Shown here one piece after another: positions 15,948-25,972 of a stretch of DNA of 64,000 bases. The stretch covers positions 183,590 to 247,589 of the forward strand of contig QAMM01000001.1 in assembly GCA_003150405.1 (NCBI GenBank), given 5' to 3'. Each line of letters opens with the position of its first letter. Position 1 is the stretch's first letter. A program made the position numbers and the translations under genes. A model generated the notes under the pieces. That model made no database searches. It was not told the origin of the DNA and saw only the letters and a list, made by a program, of their open reading frames with translations. Origin of the DNA: Clostridiales bacterium. Lineage in GTDB: Bacteria > Bacillota > Clostridia > Oscillospirales > Ruminococcaceae.

Positions 15948-16708
15948 CAGGAATCCGCCTCCTTCCTATGGCTGTGTACCGGAAAGAAGCGAGCGCCGAA
16001 TGCGGCAGCGGCAACGGCACAGATGATGATAACGAAGCCGGAGGAAATTTGGTTGAGGCCCGGTACAAAACGGAAGATGCAGCTCAGTGCTACAGCTACG
16101 AGAATGACCTTGAATACCGGCCGGAAATGTTTGGCGGGCGGGATGATGATGGCAAGGAACATGCCGTAGATGGCAATGCCGAGCGCCGACTGGACAATCT
16201 CTGGGAGAAGGCTGCTGGCCGCCGCGCCGAGAAAGGTACCGAAGGCCCATCCAAAATAAGGGGTGAGGATCAATCCGTATAGATAGCGGCGGCCGACCTC
16301 GCCCGGCTTGCTGCTGGCAACGGCAAAGATTTCGTCGGTGTTGCAGAAAGCAATGAGAACGCGATCCAGTAAGCGCACCGAATGGTGAAGCTTCTGGGAA
16401 AGTGAGAGTGACATGAGGGCATAACGGGCGTTGATGACAAGCTGGGTCAGCGCCATTTCAACCAGAGAGCCAGGGCCGGCGAGCAACGGCAGGCCGGCGA
16501 ACTGCCCGGCGGAGGTGACGTTAAGCATGGAGATGACGACAGCGGCCCAAACCGGCAGGCCGGCAGCGACTGCCATGATACCAAAGGTAAAGGAAACCGA
16601 AAGATACCCCAGAGCAATGGGGACGCCGTCCCGCAGACCAGTACGAAAACGGTTTTCAAGCGGCGGGCTATTTTTGGCCGCCGCAGGAACAGTTGGTTGG
16701 GTTGCCAC
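15947..16708 (-). CDS. azlC: AzlC-like branched-chain amino acid exporter subunit
   Basis: 253-aa integral membrane protein with six or more hydrophobic segments. Family landmarks are LGYLSVSFTFGIMAVAAGLPVWAA split over residues 33-56, MLNVTSAGQFAG and the helix ELVINARYALMSLSLSQK region. With AzlD it exports branched-chain amino acids. A GTG start is used with AAAGGAG 12 nt upstream, a slightly long spacing; the 25-residue N-terminal tail is polar and may indicate an internal start. Separate transcription unit after a terminator at 16751-16784. Confidence 0.92.
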   Translation of the reverse strand: MATQPTVPAAAKNSPPLENRFRTGLRDGVPIALGYLSVSFTFGIMAVAAGLPVWAAVVISMLNVTSAGQFAGLPLLAGPGSLVEMALTQLVINARYALMSLSLSQKLHHSVRLLDRVLIAFCNTDEIFAVASSKPGEVGRRYLYGLILTPYFGWAFGTFLGAAASSLLPEIVQSALGIAIYGMFLAIIIPPAKHFRPVFKVILVAVALSCIFRFVPGLNQISSGFVIIICAVAAAAFGARFFPVHSHRKEADS

Positions 16709-16750
16709 GGTAATTGGTTGCTCCTTTGCAAAAAGATGGGGTTTAACCGT

Positions 16751-16784
16751 AAAAAAACGCCTCCGCTTTTGCCCGGTGGCGTTT
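16751..16784 (-). terminator. Terminator after the zinc-ribbon membrane protein gene
   Basis: AAACGCC (16755-16761) and GGCGTTT (16778-16784) close a stem that on the minus strand ends in T7. Confidence 0.88.
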
Positions 16785-16790
16785 GAACGA

Positions 16791-17030
16791 TCAACCGTTC
16801 ATGTTGATGAAAGACATCATAAACGGAATAGCCCAGACCATAAAAAGAATCAAGCCGATGGCACAGGCCGAGGTGATAAGGATCCGCTTGAGCTGGGTGC
16901 CGGTGGAACCTTCCTCCTGCTCCGGATCATAAGGGGGCTGATCAGAAAAATCAAACTGTTTTTCACATTCTTCACAGATGCCGTGCTCTGTGAGCTTGTC
17001 TACATTTTTACGGCAAAGCATACAACGCAT
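16791..17030 (-). CDS. Small zinc-ribbon membrane protein
   Basis: 79-aa protein starting MRCMLCRKNVDKLTEHGIC, with CxxC...CxxC forming a probable N-terminal zinc ribbon, an acidic linker (PPYDPEQEEG) and one C-terminal membrane helix (ILITSACAIGLILFMVWAI). The start at 17030 follows TAGGAG; the longer frame to 17093 has no ribosome site. Function unknown. It lies downstream of the rplQ terminator and has its own terminator, so it is probably expressed separately from the ribosomal cluster. Confidence 0.75.
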   Translation of the reverse strand: MRCMLCRKNVDKLTEHGICEECEKQFDFSDQPPYDPEQEEGSTGTQLKRILITSACAIGLILFMVWAIPFMMSFINMNG

Positions 17031-17276
17031 AGATTTGCTCCTACAACATAAGACTGCGGTAACTGCCGCAGGATTTTTTATTTTTGCGGACAAGAGAGAA
17101 CGATATACGTCTAAGGGAACGGCCTATATCCCATTGGATGGCAAACACTTCCTTACGAAAGTGTCACCGAAAGCGGTGCAAAATGCCGCTGTGTTCCTTA
17201 TGGATGAATTCAAAAGCAGCGGTTTTCTGTTATCCCATTTGTCCGGATTTATTATACCATGCTTTGCAATTTTGCG

Positions 17277-17311
17277 CAAACAAAAAGCACGGCGGAATTA
17301 CGCCGTGCTTT
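17277..17311 (-). terminator. Terminator of the ribosomal protein cluster
   Basis: AAAGCACGGCG (17284-17294) pairs with CGCCGTGCTTT (17301-17311) over a 6-nt loop; the minus strand continues TTTTTGTTTG. It follows rplQ by about 15 nt. Confidence 0.92.
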
Positions 17312-17325
17312 ACTATGCTCTGTGG

Positions 17326-17667
17326 TTAGATGAGCTCAATGATTGCCATTTCTGCTGCGTCGCCGCGGCGCGGGCCAATCTTTACAATTCTGGTGTAACC
17401 ACCGTTTTTGTCGGCGTATTTCGGAGAAATTTCATCCAGAACTTTTTTGGCGACAGACTCTTTGGTGATATAAGAATAAACCTGACGTTTATTGTGGAGA
17501 GAGCTGTCTTTGCCGACTGTAATCATCTTTTCAGCCATAGCACGAACTTCTTTGGCGCGTGTTACGGTTGTTTCAATCTTACCATTCTCAAGCAAGTAGG
17601 TAACCATCGCTCTGAGCATTGCTTTTCTGTGGTCAGTGCTTCTGCCCAGCTTTCTGCTTCCTGCCAT
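17326..17667 (-). CDS. rplQ: 50S ribosomal protein L17
   Basis: 113-aa large-subunit protein. Opens with the invariant [21 protein letters not shown] segment (residues 5-25) and keeps EKIITTxxRAKE-type region as [14 protein letters not shown]. It contacts 23S rRNA near the tunnel exit. Last gene of the alpha operon, after rpoA and before a strong terminator. Normal short bacterial length. Confidence 0.98.
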   Translation of the reverse strand: MAGSRKLGRSTDHRKAMLRAMVTYLLENGKIETTVTRAKEVRAMAEKMITVGKDSSLHNKRQVYSYITKESVAKKVLDEISPKYADKNGGYTRIVKIGPRRGDAAEMAIIELI

Positions 17668-17725
17668 TTGAATTCACTCCTTACCCTATCGGATTTCCCG
17701 GGAAATCATCACCGGGAAACCGGTA

Positions 17726-18679
17726 TTATTCGTCGTTGCCGCTGTTCAAATTAAAGCCGAGGGCCTTGAGTTTTTCAACGACCTCTTCCAGCGACTTTCT
17801 GCCGAGGTTTCTGACTTTCATCATATCATCCTCGGATTTATTGATCAAATCCTCAACCGTGTTGATGCCTGCACGCTTCAAGCAGTTGAAGGAACGCACA
17901 GACAGGTCAAGCTCCTCAATGGTCATCTCGAGGACTTTTTCTTTGCCCTTGTCGTCTTTTTCCACCATAATCTCGGTGTTATATGCTTCCTCAGACAAAT
18001 CAATAAACAGATTCAGATGCTCGTTGAGAACCTTGGCGCCCAGGGAAACGGCTTCTTTCGCAGAAATCGTCCCATCGGTCCAAATTTCCAGGGTCAGCTT
18101 ATCGTAGTCGGTAATCTGGCCCACACGTGTATTTTCCACGGTATAGTTCACTTTGAGCACAGGGGTGTAAATACTGTCCACCGGAATAACGCCAATGGTG
18201 GACTGGAGATTCTGCTTGTTGCGCTCCGACGGGACATAGCCCCGGCCGCGGTCAATGACAATCTCCATATACAATTTTGCGCCCTGTGAAAGGGTTGCAA
18301 TATGCATACCCGGGTCGAGAATCTCGACTTCGCTGTCTGCTTTGATATCGCCGGCAGTTACTTCACACTCGCCCTCCGCCTCAATGTAGACGGTTTTGGG
18401 AGCTTCGCCGTGAATCTTTGCAATTAAGCCTTTGATGTTCAGAACAATCTCAGTGACGTCTTCTTTCACGCCAGGGATGGTTGAAAACTCGTGTTGTACG
18501 CCGTCAATTTTAATTGATGTAACAGCAACACCAGGTAGCGAGGAGAGCAGCACACGTCTTAAACTATTACCCAGAGTTGTGCCGTAGCCGCGCTCGAGCG
18601 GTTCGAGAACAAACCGGCCGTAGGTGCCGTCCGGTTTAATTTCTGCCGTCTCAATTCTTGGCTTTTCGATTTCAATCAT
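17726..18679 (-). CDS. rpoA: RNA polymerase alpha subunit
   Basis: 317-aa assembly subunit of RNA polymerase. N-terminal dimerisation/assembly domain shows [25 protein letters not shown] split at residues 24-48; the C-terminal domain (about 245-310) shows [17 protein letters not shown] and the helix-hairpin-helix [14 protein letters not shown] that binds UP-element DNA and activators. Placed between rpsD and rplQ as in other Firmicutes. A 151-nt gap separates it from rpsD, larger than its neighbours' gaps. Confidence 0.98.
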   Translation of the reverse strand: MIEIEKPRIETAEIKPDGTYGRFVLEPLERGYGTTLGNSLRRVLLSSLPGVAVTSIKIDGVQHEFSTIPGVKEDVTEIVLNIKGLIAKIHGEAPKTVYIEAEGECEVTAGDIKADSEVEILDPGMHIATLSQGAKLYMEIVIDRGRGYVPSERNKQNLQSTIGVIPVDSIYTPVLKVNYTVENTRVGQITDYDKLTLEIWTDGTISAKEAVSLGAKVLNEHLNLFIDLSEEAYNTEIMVEKDDKGKEKVLEMTIEELDLSVRSFNCLKRAGINTVEDLINKSEDDMMKVRNLGRKSLEEVVEKLKALGFNLNSGNDE

Positions 18680-18830
18680 TTATAACCCTCCTGTATGCAT
18701 GCCCAACGCGTACGATGAGCTAAAATGTTTCGACCGGCGAACCGGCAAGCCATAGTTCCGATTCATGATGCAAAGCGCAAGGCCGGAGAAGGCCCTACGC
18801 CCGCCCTGCACATGAAACAGTAATCGACGA

Positions 18831-19457
18831 TTACTTGGAATAAAGCTCGACAATGAGATGCTCTTCGACGTCGAGGTCGATGTCCTCACGGTTCGGCAAA
18901 CGGCTCACTTTGGCAGTGAGGTTTTCCTTGTTGAGGTCAAGCCACATGGGGATTGGACGTGCACCGGTAGACTCCAGAACTGCTTTGATCTTGTCGCTGG
19001 AACGGCTCTTGTCACAGATGGAAATCTCGTCGCCTTCTTTTACGAGGAAGGAAGGAATGTTGACCTTTTTGCCGTTGACGAGGTAGTGATTGTGAACAAC
19101 CAACTGTCTGGCCTCTGCTCTGGAAGTTGCGAAGCCCAGACGGTAAACAACGTTGTCAAGGCGGGTCTCAAGGATACGGAGGAGGTTTTCACCGGTCATG
19201 CCGGCTTTACGCTCTGCCATATCGAAATATTTTGCGAACTGGCTTTCCAAGACGCCGTAATAACGTCTGGTTTTCTGTTTCGCTCTCAACTGAATACCAT
19301 ATTCAGACACTTTTTTGCGGCTTTGACCGTGCTGGCCAGGGGCATAGCCTCTTCTGGCGAAGGCACATTTATCAGAATAGCAGCGTTCGCCTTTGAGGAA
19401 CAATTTCTGTCCTTCACGGCGGCACATTCTGCATACCGCGCCGGTATATCTTGCCAT
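18831..19457 (-). CDS. rpsD: 30S ribosomal protein S4
   Basis: 208-aa 16S rRNA-binding primary assembly protein. Starts [20 protein letters not shown], a zinc-finger-type N-terminus (CxxC then C near residue 26 and C31), and carries the S4 RNA-binding domain around [26 protein letters not shown] (residues 98-123). The C-terminal YSK is typical. S4 represses its own operon in many bacteria; here the 151-nt gap to rpoA follows its stop. Confidence 0.98.
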   Translation of the reverse strand: MARYTGAVCRMCRREGQKLFLKGERCYSDKCAFARRGYAPGQHGQSRKKVSEYGIQLRAKQKTRRYYGVLESQFAKYFDMAERKAGMTGENLLRILETRLDNVVYRLGFATSRAEARQLVVHNHYLVNGKKVNIPSFLVKEGDEISICDKSRSSDKIKAVLESTGARPIPMWLDLNKENLTAKVSRLPNREDIDLDVEEHLIVELYSK

Positions 19458-19474
19458 TTCGTTACACCTCCAAA

Positions 19475-19876
19475 TTAGACACGTCTTCTTTTCGGCGGAC
19501 GGCAGCCGTTATGCGGAATCGGGGTGACGTCTTTAATCATGGTCACCTCAAGACCTGCGGACTGCAGTGCGCGGATAGCAGCCTCACGTCCAGAACCAGG
19601 GCCTTTGACAAAAACTTCAACCGTTTTAAGGCCATGCTCCATAGCCGCTTTTGCAGCGGTTTCAGCAGCGGTCTGGGCTGCAAACGGGGTGGATTTTCTG
19701 GAGCCGCGGAAGCCAAGGCCACCGGCGGAAGCCCAGGAAATTGCATTGCCCTGCGTGTCAGTAATGGTTACCATTGTATTATTGAAAGTGGACTGGATAT
19801 GAACGGCGCCACGCTCAATGTTTTTACGTTCACGACGTCTGCGGACAGTCGTTTTCTTAGCATTCTTAACAGCCAT
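19475..19876 (-). CDS. rpsK: 30S ribosomal protein S11
   Basis: 133-aa platform protein of the small subunit. Recognised from [19 protein letters not shown], the G-rich [12 protein letters not shown] segment and the conserved C-terminal [14 protein letters not shown]. It binds 16S rRNA near the E site with S6/S18/S7. Eighteen nt downstream of rpsM's unit and directly upstream of rpsD. Confidence 0.98.
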   Translation of the reverse strand: MAVKNAKKTTVRRRRERKNIERGAVHIQSTFNNTMVTITDTQGNAISWASAGGLGFRGSRKSTPFAAQTAAETAAKAAMEHGLKTVEVFVKGPGSGREAAIRALQSAGLEVTMIKDVTPIPHNGCRPPKRRRV

Positions 19877-19895
19877 GTGTTCTTATCCTTTCCTA

Positions 19896-20264
19896 TTATT
19901 TCTTTTTGTTCGCAACCGTCTTAACCGGGCCTTTGCGGGTACGCGCATTGGTCTTGGTTCTCTGACCGCGGACGGGCAAGCCTTTGCGGTGGCGAACACC
20001 ACGGTAGCAGCCAATTTCGATCAACCGTTTGATGTTGAGCGCGGTGCTTCTGCGAAGGTCACCCTCAACCTCAAGGTTTTTGTCGATGTAATCACGAAGC
20101 GCGGCCTCGTCGGCGTCGGTCAAATCCTTTACTCTGGTATCAGGATTAATGCCGGTTGCCTCAAGGATTCTCTTCGCGGTTGCATCACCGATGCCGTAGA
20201 TATAAGTAATACCAACTTCGATTCTCTTATCTCTCGGCAAGTCAACTCCAGCTATACGAGCCAT
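19896..20264 (-). CDS. rpsM: 30S ribosomal protein S13
   Basis: 122-aa head protein of the small subunit forming intersubunit bridges B1a/B1b. Begins [24 protein letters not shown] sequence (ITYIYGIG here) with the helix-two-turn-helix, and ends in the [24 protein letters not shown] basic tail (split). Follows rpmJ after 119 nt of non-coding sequence. Confidence 0.98.
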   Translation of the reverse strand: MARIAGVDLPRDKRIEVGITYIYGIGDATAKRILEATGINPDTRVKDLTDADEAALRDYIDKNLEVEGDLRRSTALNIKRLIEIGCYRGVRHRKGLPVRGQRTKTNARTRKGPVKTVANKKK

Positions 20265-20383
20265 TTTCTACCTTGCACCTCCAGTGCTTGACGAAAGCCC
20301 TTCCCTCCCTGTGCATTACAGGTTTACAGGAACTCATTTTCGTCTGCTTGAAATTTATATGGGTTTATTGCGAAACAAAATAA

Positions 20384-20497
20384 TTAACCCTGGCGCTGTT
20401 TATGCTTCGGGTTCTGGCAGATTACCATGATGCGCCCTTTGCGCTTGATAACCTTACATTTTTCACAAATAGGTTTTACCGAAGGTCTTACTTTCAC
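20384..20497 (-). CDS. rpmJ: 50S ribosomal protein L36
   Basis: 37-aa protein read directly from the minus strand, too short for routine ORF lists. Translation opens with a GTG start and [18 protein letters not shown], continuing [18 protein letters not shown]. The C, C, C, H zinc-ribbon pattern is intact, so this is the zinc-binding form. GGGAGG sits 8 nt before the GTG. Position between infA and rpsM is standard. Confidence 0.97.
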   Translation of the reverse strand: MKVRPSVKPICEKCKVIKRKGRIMVICQNPKHKQRQG

Positions 20498-20558
20498 TTG
20501 AAATACCTCCCAACGAGCGCCGGACCGCAGCTTTAAGCTCTGGCCGGACAACATTCGG

Positions 20559-20777
20559 TTATTTGGAGCGCCAGGTAATGCGCCCCTTTGTTAAATCGTA
20601 CGGTGACATTTCAACGGTCACCTTATCGCCTGGCAGGATACGGATGAAGTTCATCCGCAGCTTGCCGGATATATGAGCCAGAATCTTATGGCCGTTTGCA
20701 AGCTCCACCTGGAACATGGCATTCGGCAGGGATTCTACAACAGTACCTTCAATTTCGATGACATCATCTTTCGCCAA
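20559..20777 (-). CDS. infA: Translation initiation factor IF-1
   Basis: 72-aa OB-fold factor that binds the ribosomal A site during initiation. [21 protein letters not shown] and [28 protein letters not shown] give an unambiguous match. The initiator is TTG at 20775-20777 with GGGAGG 7 nt upstream; no ATG is available at the family start. Located between the KOW-protein gene and rpmJ. Confidence 0.98.
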   Translation of the reverse strand: MAKDDVIEIEGTVVESLPNAMFQVELANGHKILAHISGKLRMNFIRILPGDKVTVEMSPYDLTKGRITWRSK

Positions 20778-20795
20778 GCAAATACCTCCCTATCG

Positions 20796-21056
20796 TCAAT
20801 CTGCTTCCGACCGACCGCCGTACTGGAAAGGCCAGAGGAGCCGCCGGAGCATTTTATCACTGTGGATTTCGCCTAATACAAGAGTTTGCCGCAGAACAAC
20901 AAGGTGTTTAGGGTTTTTGCGTTTTGGACGCTCCAGCAGGCGGTATTTTCCGTCTGCCACAAGCGGCCAGCCTTCTGAAAACCCTGTGACCACACCGTAG
21001 CTGCCTGCGTCATGACCTGCCGTGGATTTTACCACTGAGCCCTCCGTCAGCTGCAT
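20796..21056 (-). CDS. KOW-domain RNA-binding protein (L14e-like)
   Basis: 86-aa protein with an N-terminal KOW motif (VVKSTAGHDAGSYGVV, GKYRLLERPKRKNPKHL) like those found between map and infA in many Firmicutes. Thought to bind RNA or the ribosome; role undefined. The start at 21056 (MQLTEGS) follows GAGGTGG at proper distance, better than the GTG at 21065. Starts 11 nt after the map stop. Basic, soluble, no other domain. Confidence 0.8.
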   Translation of the reverse strand: MQLTEGSVVKSTAGHDAGSYGVVTGFSEGWPLVADGKYRLLERPKRKNPKHLVVLRQTLVLGEIHSDKMLRRLLWPFQYGGRSEAD

Positions 21057-21066
21057 TAAAACCACC

Positions 21067-21816
21067 TCACGCCCTTGTCAGGATGACAGGACCGTCGCGT
21101 GTAATTGCAATGGTGTGTTCGAAATGTGCCGAAAGACTGCCTGAGGCCGTTTTAACCGTCCAGCCGTCCGCAAGCACGTTCACGCCCTCGCCCTTGATGT
21201 TGATCATGGGTTCGATTGCCAGCGTCATACCCGCTGCGAGCCGCACGCCCCGCCCTGCGGGACCATAGTTCGGAACTTCTGGGGATTCGTGAAGCTCATG
21301 CCCCACACCGTGACCGACAAACTGCTTGACGACCGCGTAGCCCCTGCTTGTGACATAGGATTCAATCGCGTGAGACACATCGCCGAGGCGGTTGCCAACG
21401 CGCGCCATTTTTATGCCTTCATAAAGGCTCTGCTCGGTGACATCCATAAGCTGCCTTGCTTCCGGCGAAACGTCGCCGACAGCATAGGTAGCTGCGTTGT
21501 CGCCGTGGTATCCATCCACATAGGCGCCTACATCCACCTTGACGATGTCCCCATTCTGGATAATCCGCTTTTTACTTGGAATACCGTGGATAACCTCGTC
21601 ATTGAGTGAGATGCATGCGCTGCCAGGGAAGCCGCCATACCCTAAAAAGGACGGTTTTGCCCCCTGTGAGAGGATGAATTCCCGGATAATCATGTCAAGC
21701 TCGTAGGTGCTCATGCCTGCTTCCAGCCGCTCGCCGGCAAGCCTTAACGCCTGGGCGGAGATGGTGGTTGCCTTGCGCATGCGCTCAAGTTCACGAGCTG
21801 TTTTGAGCGAAATCAT
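21067..21816 (-). CDS. map: Methionine aminopeptidase type I
   Basis: 249-aa metalloprotease that removes initiator Met from nascent proteins. Metal ligands are in place: D in VDVGAYVDGYHGDNA, H in GHGVGHELHE, E in LAIEPM and the last E of the C-terminal FEHTIAIT. No N-terminal zinc-finger extension, hence the short class Ia form. Located after adk with a 2-nt gap, the usual secY-adk-map order. Confidence 0.97.
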   Translation of the reverse strand: MISLKTARELERMRKATTISAQALRLAGERLEAGMSTYELDMIIREFILSQGAKPSFLGYGGFPGSACISLNDEVIHGIPSKKRIIQNGDIVKVDVGAYVDGYHGDNAATYAVGDVSPEARQLMDVTEQSLYEGIKMARVGNRLGDVSHAIESYVTSRGYAVVKQFVGHGVGHELHESPEVPNYGPAGRGVRLAAGMTLAIEPMINIKGEGVNVLADGWTVKTASGSLSAHFEHTIAITRDGPVILTRA

Positions 21817-21818
21817 GT

Positions 21819-22451
21819 TTAAGCCTCCACAGCTTTAATGGTCAGTGCAGTAGTATCTTTCACTTCTTCCTGACCAACGACGACGACGAGTTTACCAGCT
21901 TTTTCATAATACCCTTTCAAAGGCTCGGTCTGCTCATGGTAGACCTGCAAACGCTCTTTGACGGTATCCGGATGGTCATCTTTGCGGAGCACGGTCTTGC
22001 CGCCGCACTTGTCGCAGACACCTTCCGCTTTGGAAGGTTTATACTCCAGGTGATAGGAGGCGCCGCACACTTCACAGACCCGTCTGCCGGAAAGCCTTGC
22101 CATGATTTTTTCATCCGGGACCTCGATATCGACAACGCGGTCAATGACGATACCCATTTGGTCAAGGGCTTCAGCCTGCGGGACGGTACGCGGAAAGCCG
22201 TCCAGAATAAAGCCGTTTTTGCAGTCGTCCTTCGCAAGACGCTCTTTGATGATGCCAATGACGATATCATCCGGCACCAGTTTTCCTTCATCCATATAGG
22301 ACTTGGCTTTCAGCCCCATTTCGGTGCCGTTTTTGAGCGCTTCACGAATGATGTTGCCGGTAGAAATGGTTGGGATACCGAGGTGTTCGGAAATAACCTC
22401 TGCCTGGGTCCCTTTACCAGCGCCCGGCGCACCTAAAAAAATCAGGTTCAT
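21819..22451 (-). CDS. adk: Adenylate kinase
   Basis: 210-aa kinase that interconverts ATP + AMP and 2 ADP. P-loop GAPGAGKGTQ near the N-terminus, AMP-site TGNIIREALKNGTEMG, DGFPRTVPQAEALD, and a LID with a zinc-binding CEVCGASYH...CDKCGG tetracysteine, typical of Gram-positive long-form Adk. Placed between secY and map. Confidence 0.98.
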   Translation of the reverse strand: MNLIFLGAPGAGKGTQAEVISEHLGIPTISTGNIIREALKNGTEMGLKAKSYMDEGKLVPDDIVIGIIKERLAKDDCKNGFILDGFPRTVPQAEALDQMGIVIDRVVDIEVPDEKIMARLSGRRVCEVCGASYHLEYKPSKAEGVCDKCGGKTVLRKDDHPDTVKERLQVYHEQTEPLKGYYEKAGKLVVVVGQEEVKDTTALTIKAVEA

Positions 22452-22464
22452 AGCGTTCCTCCCA

Positions 22465-23751
22465 TTATTCTAAAAAGCCTTTGTGATGTCTCATCGTAAT
22501 CTGGGATTCTAGGGTGCGCATGGTTTCCAGCGCAACGCCGACGACAATCAGGATAGAAGTACCACCGATGGCAATGTTGATCCCGCTGATGTTGGTAAAG
22601 ATAATCGGGAAAATGGCAACGATGCCAAGGAAAATTGCCCCGACAAAGGTAATTTTGGAAAGAACCTTGGAAATAAAATCGCTGGTGGGCTTGCCCGGAC
22701 GAATACCCGGAATTGCACCGCTATTCTTGCGGAGATTATTGGCAATTTCAATTGGATTATACTGAATAGCGACATAGAAATAGTTAAACGCTATGATCAG
22801 CAGGAAATAGATGATGCCGTACCAGATACTGGTATAGCTGAACACATCTACAAACCCTTTCCAGAACGTGCCTTCTTCCGGTTTGAAGAACGCCGCAATG
22901 GTACCCGGAATGGAAACGAACGAGCTTGCAAAGATGATTGGCATAACGCCGCTCATGCTCACCTTAATTGGAATATGGGAATTCTGACCGCCGTACATTT
23001 TGCGCCCAACCACACGTTTGGCATACTGAACCGGGATTCTGCGTTCGGCGTTGGTCATAACAACAATAAACGCAATCATCGCGATAAAGATGACAACAAT
23101 CAACGGGATGAGGACGTAGTAAAGCGGATTACCCAGCTGCAGGTACTGAATGGCGGTGTTAATCATGGCAGGACCGCGCGAAATAATACCCGCAAACAGG
23201 ATAATGGAAATGCCGTTTCCAATTCCTTTTTCGTTAATGCGCTCACCGAGCCAGACGATAACCGCAGTACCGGCTACGAAGGTAACCACGATAATTGCCG
23301 CAACAAAGAATCCGGCGAAACCGGTACGGTGCTCACTGGTAATTGCGCCGACATTAACCATTAAGAAATAATACATAATGGCCATAACAAGCGCAAGGGC
23401 AAAGGTAACATAACGGGTAATTTTTGCAATTTTCTTGCGCCCGGTGTCGCCCTCTTTGGCCATACGCTCCAGCGGAGGAATGGCGACCGTGAGCAGCTGC
23501 ATGATAATGGATGCATTGATATACGGCATAATCGACATGGCAAAAATGGTTGCCTGTGCGAAGGAACCGCCCGTCATAATATCCAAAAAGCCGAGATTAT
23601 TGGTATCAATCATGGCTTTTAATGCAGCCGGGTCAAGAAAAGGAACTGGAATTGCTGAGCCAATACGGAAGATGACAATAATCATCAGGGTATAAAGGAG
23701 CTTTTTCCTTGTTTCAGGAACAGCCCAGGCATTCCTTATCGTCTGAAACAT
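22465..23751 (-). CDS. secY: Protein translocase subunit SecY
   Basis: 428-aa channel subunit of the Sec translocon with ten membrane helices. Signatures include GSAIPVPFLDPAA, the plug region following MTGGSFAQATIFAMSIMPYINASI (split), and the cytosolic loop NAERRIPVQYAKRVVGRKMYGG with the conserved arginines. The start at 23751 (MFQTIRNAW) is chosen because GGAGG is 8 nt upstream; the frame runs on to 23781 without a site. In the spc operon between rplO and adk. Confidence 0.97.
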   Translation of the reverse strand: MFQTIRNAWAVPETRKKLLYTLMIIVIFRIGSAIPVPFLDPAALKAMIDTNNLGFLDIMTGGSFAQATIFAMSIMPYINASIIMQLLTVAIPPLERMAKEGDTGRKKIAKITRYVTFALALVMAIMYYFLMVNVGAITSEHRTGFAGFFVAAIIVVTFVAGTAVIVWLGERINEKGIGNGISIILFAGIISRGPAMINTAIQYLQLGNPLYYVLIPLIVVIFIAMIAFIVVMTNAERRIPVQYAKRVVGRKMYGGQNSHIPIKVSMSGVMPIIFASSFVSIPGTIAAFFKPEEGTFWKGFVDVFSYTSIWYGIIYFLLIIAFNYFYVAIQYNPIEIANNLRKNSGAIPGIRPGKPTSDFISKVLSKITFVGAIFLGIVAIFPIIFTNISGINIAIGGTSILIVVGVALETMRTLESQITMRHHKGFLE

Positions 23752-23804
23752 TGTGACCTCCATTCCGTCTGAAAACGACAATGTACTTTAAGACTGCCGG
23801 TCAC

Positions 23805-24245
23805 TTATAAAACCTCTGCCACGCCGCCTGCTTTTTCAATCTTCTCTTTTGCGCTTGCAGAGAATGCAGCAGCTTTGACGGTGAGCTTTTTGGTGAGCTC
23901 GCCATTGCCAAGGATTTTGATGCCGTCCAGCTCTTTGCGGACAACGCCGGCCTTGACAAGCGCCTCGGCATCAACAACTGCGCCGTCCTCAAACTTATTT
24001 AAGTCTGCAACGTTCACAATGGAATACCGGGTCGCAAAAATATTGTTAAAGCCTCTCTTCGGGACACGTCTCTGAAGCGGCATCTGGCCGCCTTCAAAGC
24101 CCGGGCGTACGCCACCGCCCGAACGGGCGTTCTGTCCCTTATGGCCTTTACCGGCTGTTTTGCCGTTTCCGGAACCAGCGCCGCGACCTTTGCGTTTCGC
24201 GTCCTGGTTGGAACCAGCCGCCGGAGTCAACTCATGCAGTTTCAT
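23805..24245 (-). CDS. rplO: 50S ribosomal protein L15
   Basis: 146-aa assembly protein of the large subunit. [12 protein letters not shown] followed by the basic G-rich [20 protein letters not shown] stretch and [14 protein letters not shown] are diagnostic. Start at 24245 fits the family and an AGG-rich site upstream; the frame extends to 24275 only by chance. Located between rpmD and secY. Confidence 0.98.
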   Translation of the reverse strand: MKLHELTPAAGSNQDAKRKGRGAGSGNGKTAGKGHKGQNARSGGGVRPGFEGGQMPLQRRVPKRGFNNIFATRYSIVNVADLNKFEDGAVVDAEALVKAGVVRKELDGIKILGNGELTKKLTVKAAAFSASAKEKIEKAGGVAEVL

Positions 24246-24314
24246 ACTAAACCTCCGTTCCGCCGCTTTTTGCAAGCGGCAAATGTGTCAGGGGAACTGT
24301 TCCTTGCAGGAACC

Positions 24315-24500
24315 TTAGCCTTCAACGACCTCTACGAGGTGGGAAACCTTGGCAATTTTGCCTTTGGTGGCGTCATTGTCCGGCTGAGCGGAAACATCGC
24401 CAATTTTGCGAAGGCCAAGCGATTTGACCGTGGCGATCTGGTCGTCTTTTCTACCGGAAAGCCCTCTCACGAGCTTTACGTGAATCATTTTCTCTGCCAT
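24315..24500 (-). CDS. rpmD: 50S ribosomal protein L30
   Basis: 61-aa protein, full length for bacterial L30. VKLVRGLSGRKDDQIATVKSLGLRKIGD covers the conserved core (split), ending KIAKVSHLVEVVEG. GGGAGG lies upstream of the ATG. Between rpsE and rplO. Confidence 0.97.
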   Translation of the reverse strand: MAEKMIHVKLVRGLSGRKDDQIATVKSLGLRKIGDVSAQPDNDATKGKIAKVSHLVEVVEG

Positions 24501-24515
24501 GAGGGTAAGCCTCCC

Positions 24516-25016
24516 TTATCCTAAAATTTCTTTGACCGATTTGCCTCTGATTTCAGCCATCTGCTCAGCAGTGCGGAGGGAAGCAAGTCCATCAATGGTG
24601 GCCCTTACGACGTTGCAGGGATTGTTGGAACGCAGAGCCTTGGTTCTGATATCCTTAATCCCAGTAACCTCGATAACGGCACGAACCGGGCCGCCAGCGA
24701 TAACGCCGGTACCTTCCGGAGCAGGGTTCATCAAAACACGGCCGGCGCCGAATTTACCAATGACCTCGTGCGGGATGGTGGTGCCGCGGATGGAAATCTT
24801 CTTTAAGTTCTTCTTGGCGTCCTCAATCCCCTTGCGGATTGCGTCCGGAACCTCGCCGGATTTACCAAGACCGAAACCCACGATATCGTTGCCGTCACCG
24901 ACAACAACGAGAGCCGCGAACTTGAAGATACGGCCGCCCTTTACCGTTTTGGAAACACGGTTGATGGCAACCACTTTTTCTTTCAAATCGTATGCGTTAG
25001 CATCTATAATAGCCAA
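24516..25016 (-). CDS. rpsE: 30S ribosomal protein S5
   Basis: 166-aa protein involved in decoding fidelity and mRNA unwinding. The S5 double-stranded-RNA fold shows [35 protein letters not shown], and the C-terminal domain shows [19 protein letters not shown] (split) and [14 protein letters not shown]. The start is TTG at 25014-25016, 6-7 nt after GGAGG; an in-frame ATG at 25049 lies inside rplR's end and lacks support. Confidence 0.97.
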   Translation of the reverse strand: MAIIDANAYDLKEKVVAINRVSKTVKGGRIFKFAALVVVGDGNDIVGFGLGKSGEVPDAIRKGIEDAKKNLKKISIRGTTIPHEVIGKFGAGRVLMNPAPEGTGVIAGGPVRAVIEVTGIKDIRTKALRSNNPCNVVRATIDGLASLRTAEQMAEIRGKSVKEILG

Positions 25017-25030
25017 ATGAATACCTCCTC

Positions 25031-25390
25031 TTAAAACTTGAGGCCGCATTCGCGGGCTCCCTCAGCCAGTTCCATAATACGGCCGTGGTAGATGTAACCG
25101 CCGCGGTCAAAAACGACCTCTTCGATACCCTTCTCCAAAGCTTTCTTAGCAACCAACTGGCCTACTTTACGAGCGCCCTCCTTATTGGAGCCGCTGCCTT
25201 CAAAATCCTTTTCATTCGACGAAGCTGCAACAAGGGTTACACCGTTAATGTCGTCGATGATCTGGGCATAGATGTGTTTGGAGGAGCGGAAAACATTCAG
25301 GCGCGGACGTGCGGGAGTACCACTGATTTTGGCACGCACCCTGCGGTGTCTTTTAATTCTGGAATTGGTTCCAGCAGACTTTTTCACCAT
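25031..25390 (-). CDS. rplR: 50S ribosomal protein L18
   Basis: 119-aa 5S rRNA-binding protein. Recognised from [37 protein letters not shown] (split over residues 12-48) and the C-terminal [21 protein letters not shown]. It forms the central protuberance with L5. Between rplF and rpsE. Confidence 0.98.
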   Translation of the reverse strand: MVKKSAGTNSRIKRHRRVRAKISGTPARPRLNVFRSSKHIYAQIIDDINGVTLVAASSNEKDFEGSGSNKEGARKVGQLVAKKALEKGIEEVVFDRGGYIYHGRIMELAEGARECGLKF

Positions 25391-25411
25391 TACCTAGTCA
25401 ACTCCTTTCAA

Positions 25412-25957
25412 TTACTTCTTGCCCTTACCGGCCTTGCCTTCTTTGCGCTGGATGTACTCGTCAACGTACTTAATCCCCTTGCCTTTATACGGCTCCGGCG
25501 GACGTTTCTCGCGGACTTCAGCGGCAAACTGGCCAACCTTTTGTTTGTCAGGACCGGAAATGATAATTTTGTTCGGAGACGGAACTTCGATGGAAATACC
25601 ATCAATCTCCGGGCAGATAACCTGGTGAGAATAACCGAGGTTCATAACAAGGTCTTTGCCCTGTTTTGCTGCACGGTAGCCGACGCCGTTGATTTCGAGC
25701 TCTTTGGAAAAACCTTTGGTAACCCCCTCAACCATGTTGGAAATGAGGGTACGGGTCAGACCGTGAAGGCTTTTGTGAGCTTTGTCTTCGCTGGGACGGG
25801 CAACATTAATGACTGCGCCGTCTAGCGAGACGAGCATATCTTCATGGAAATCTCTTTCCAGGGTTCCCTTAGGACCTTTTACAGCGATGTGGTTACCGCT
25901 GATTTTGACTTCTACGCCGGAGGGAACATCGATGGGTTTTCTTCCTATACGAGACAT
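25412..25957 (-). CDS. rplF: 50S ribosomal protein L6
   Basis: 181-aa protein made of two duplicated domains binding 23S helix 97 near the factor site. [19 protein letters not shown] opens the first domain; the second ends in [16 protein letters not shown], the L6 signature, with a basic tail. Between rpsH and rplR. Confidence 0.98.
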   Translation of the reverse strand: MSRIGRKPIDVPSGVEVKISGNHIAVKGPKGTLERDFHEDMLVSLDGAVINVARPSEDKAHKSLHGLTRTLISNMVEGVTKGFSKELEINGVGYRAAKQGKDLVMNLGYSHQVICPEIDGISIEVPSPNKIIISGPDKQKVGQFAAEVREKRPPEPYKGKGIKYVDEYIQRKEGKAGKGKK

Positions 25958-25972
25958 ACGACGTGAACCTCC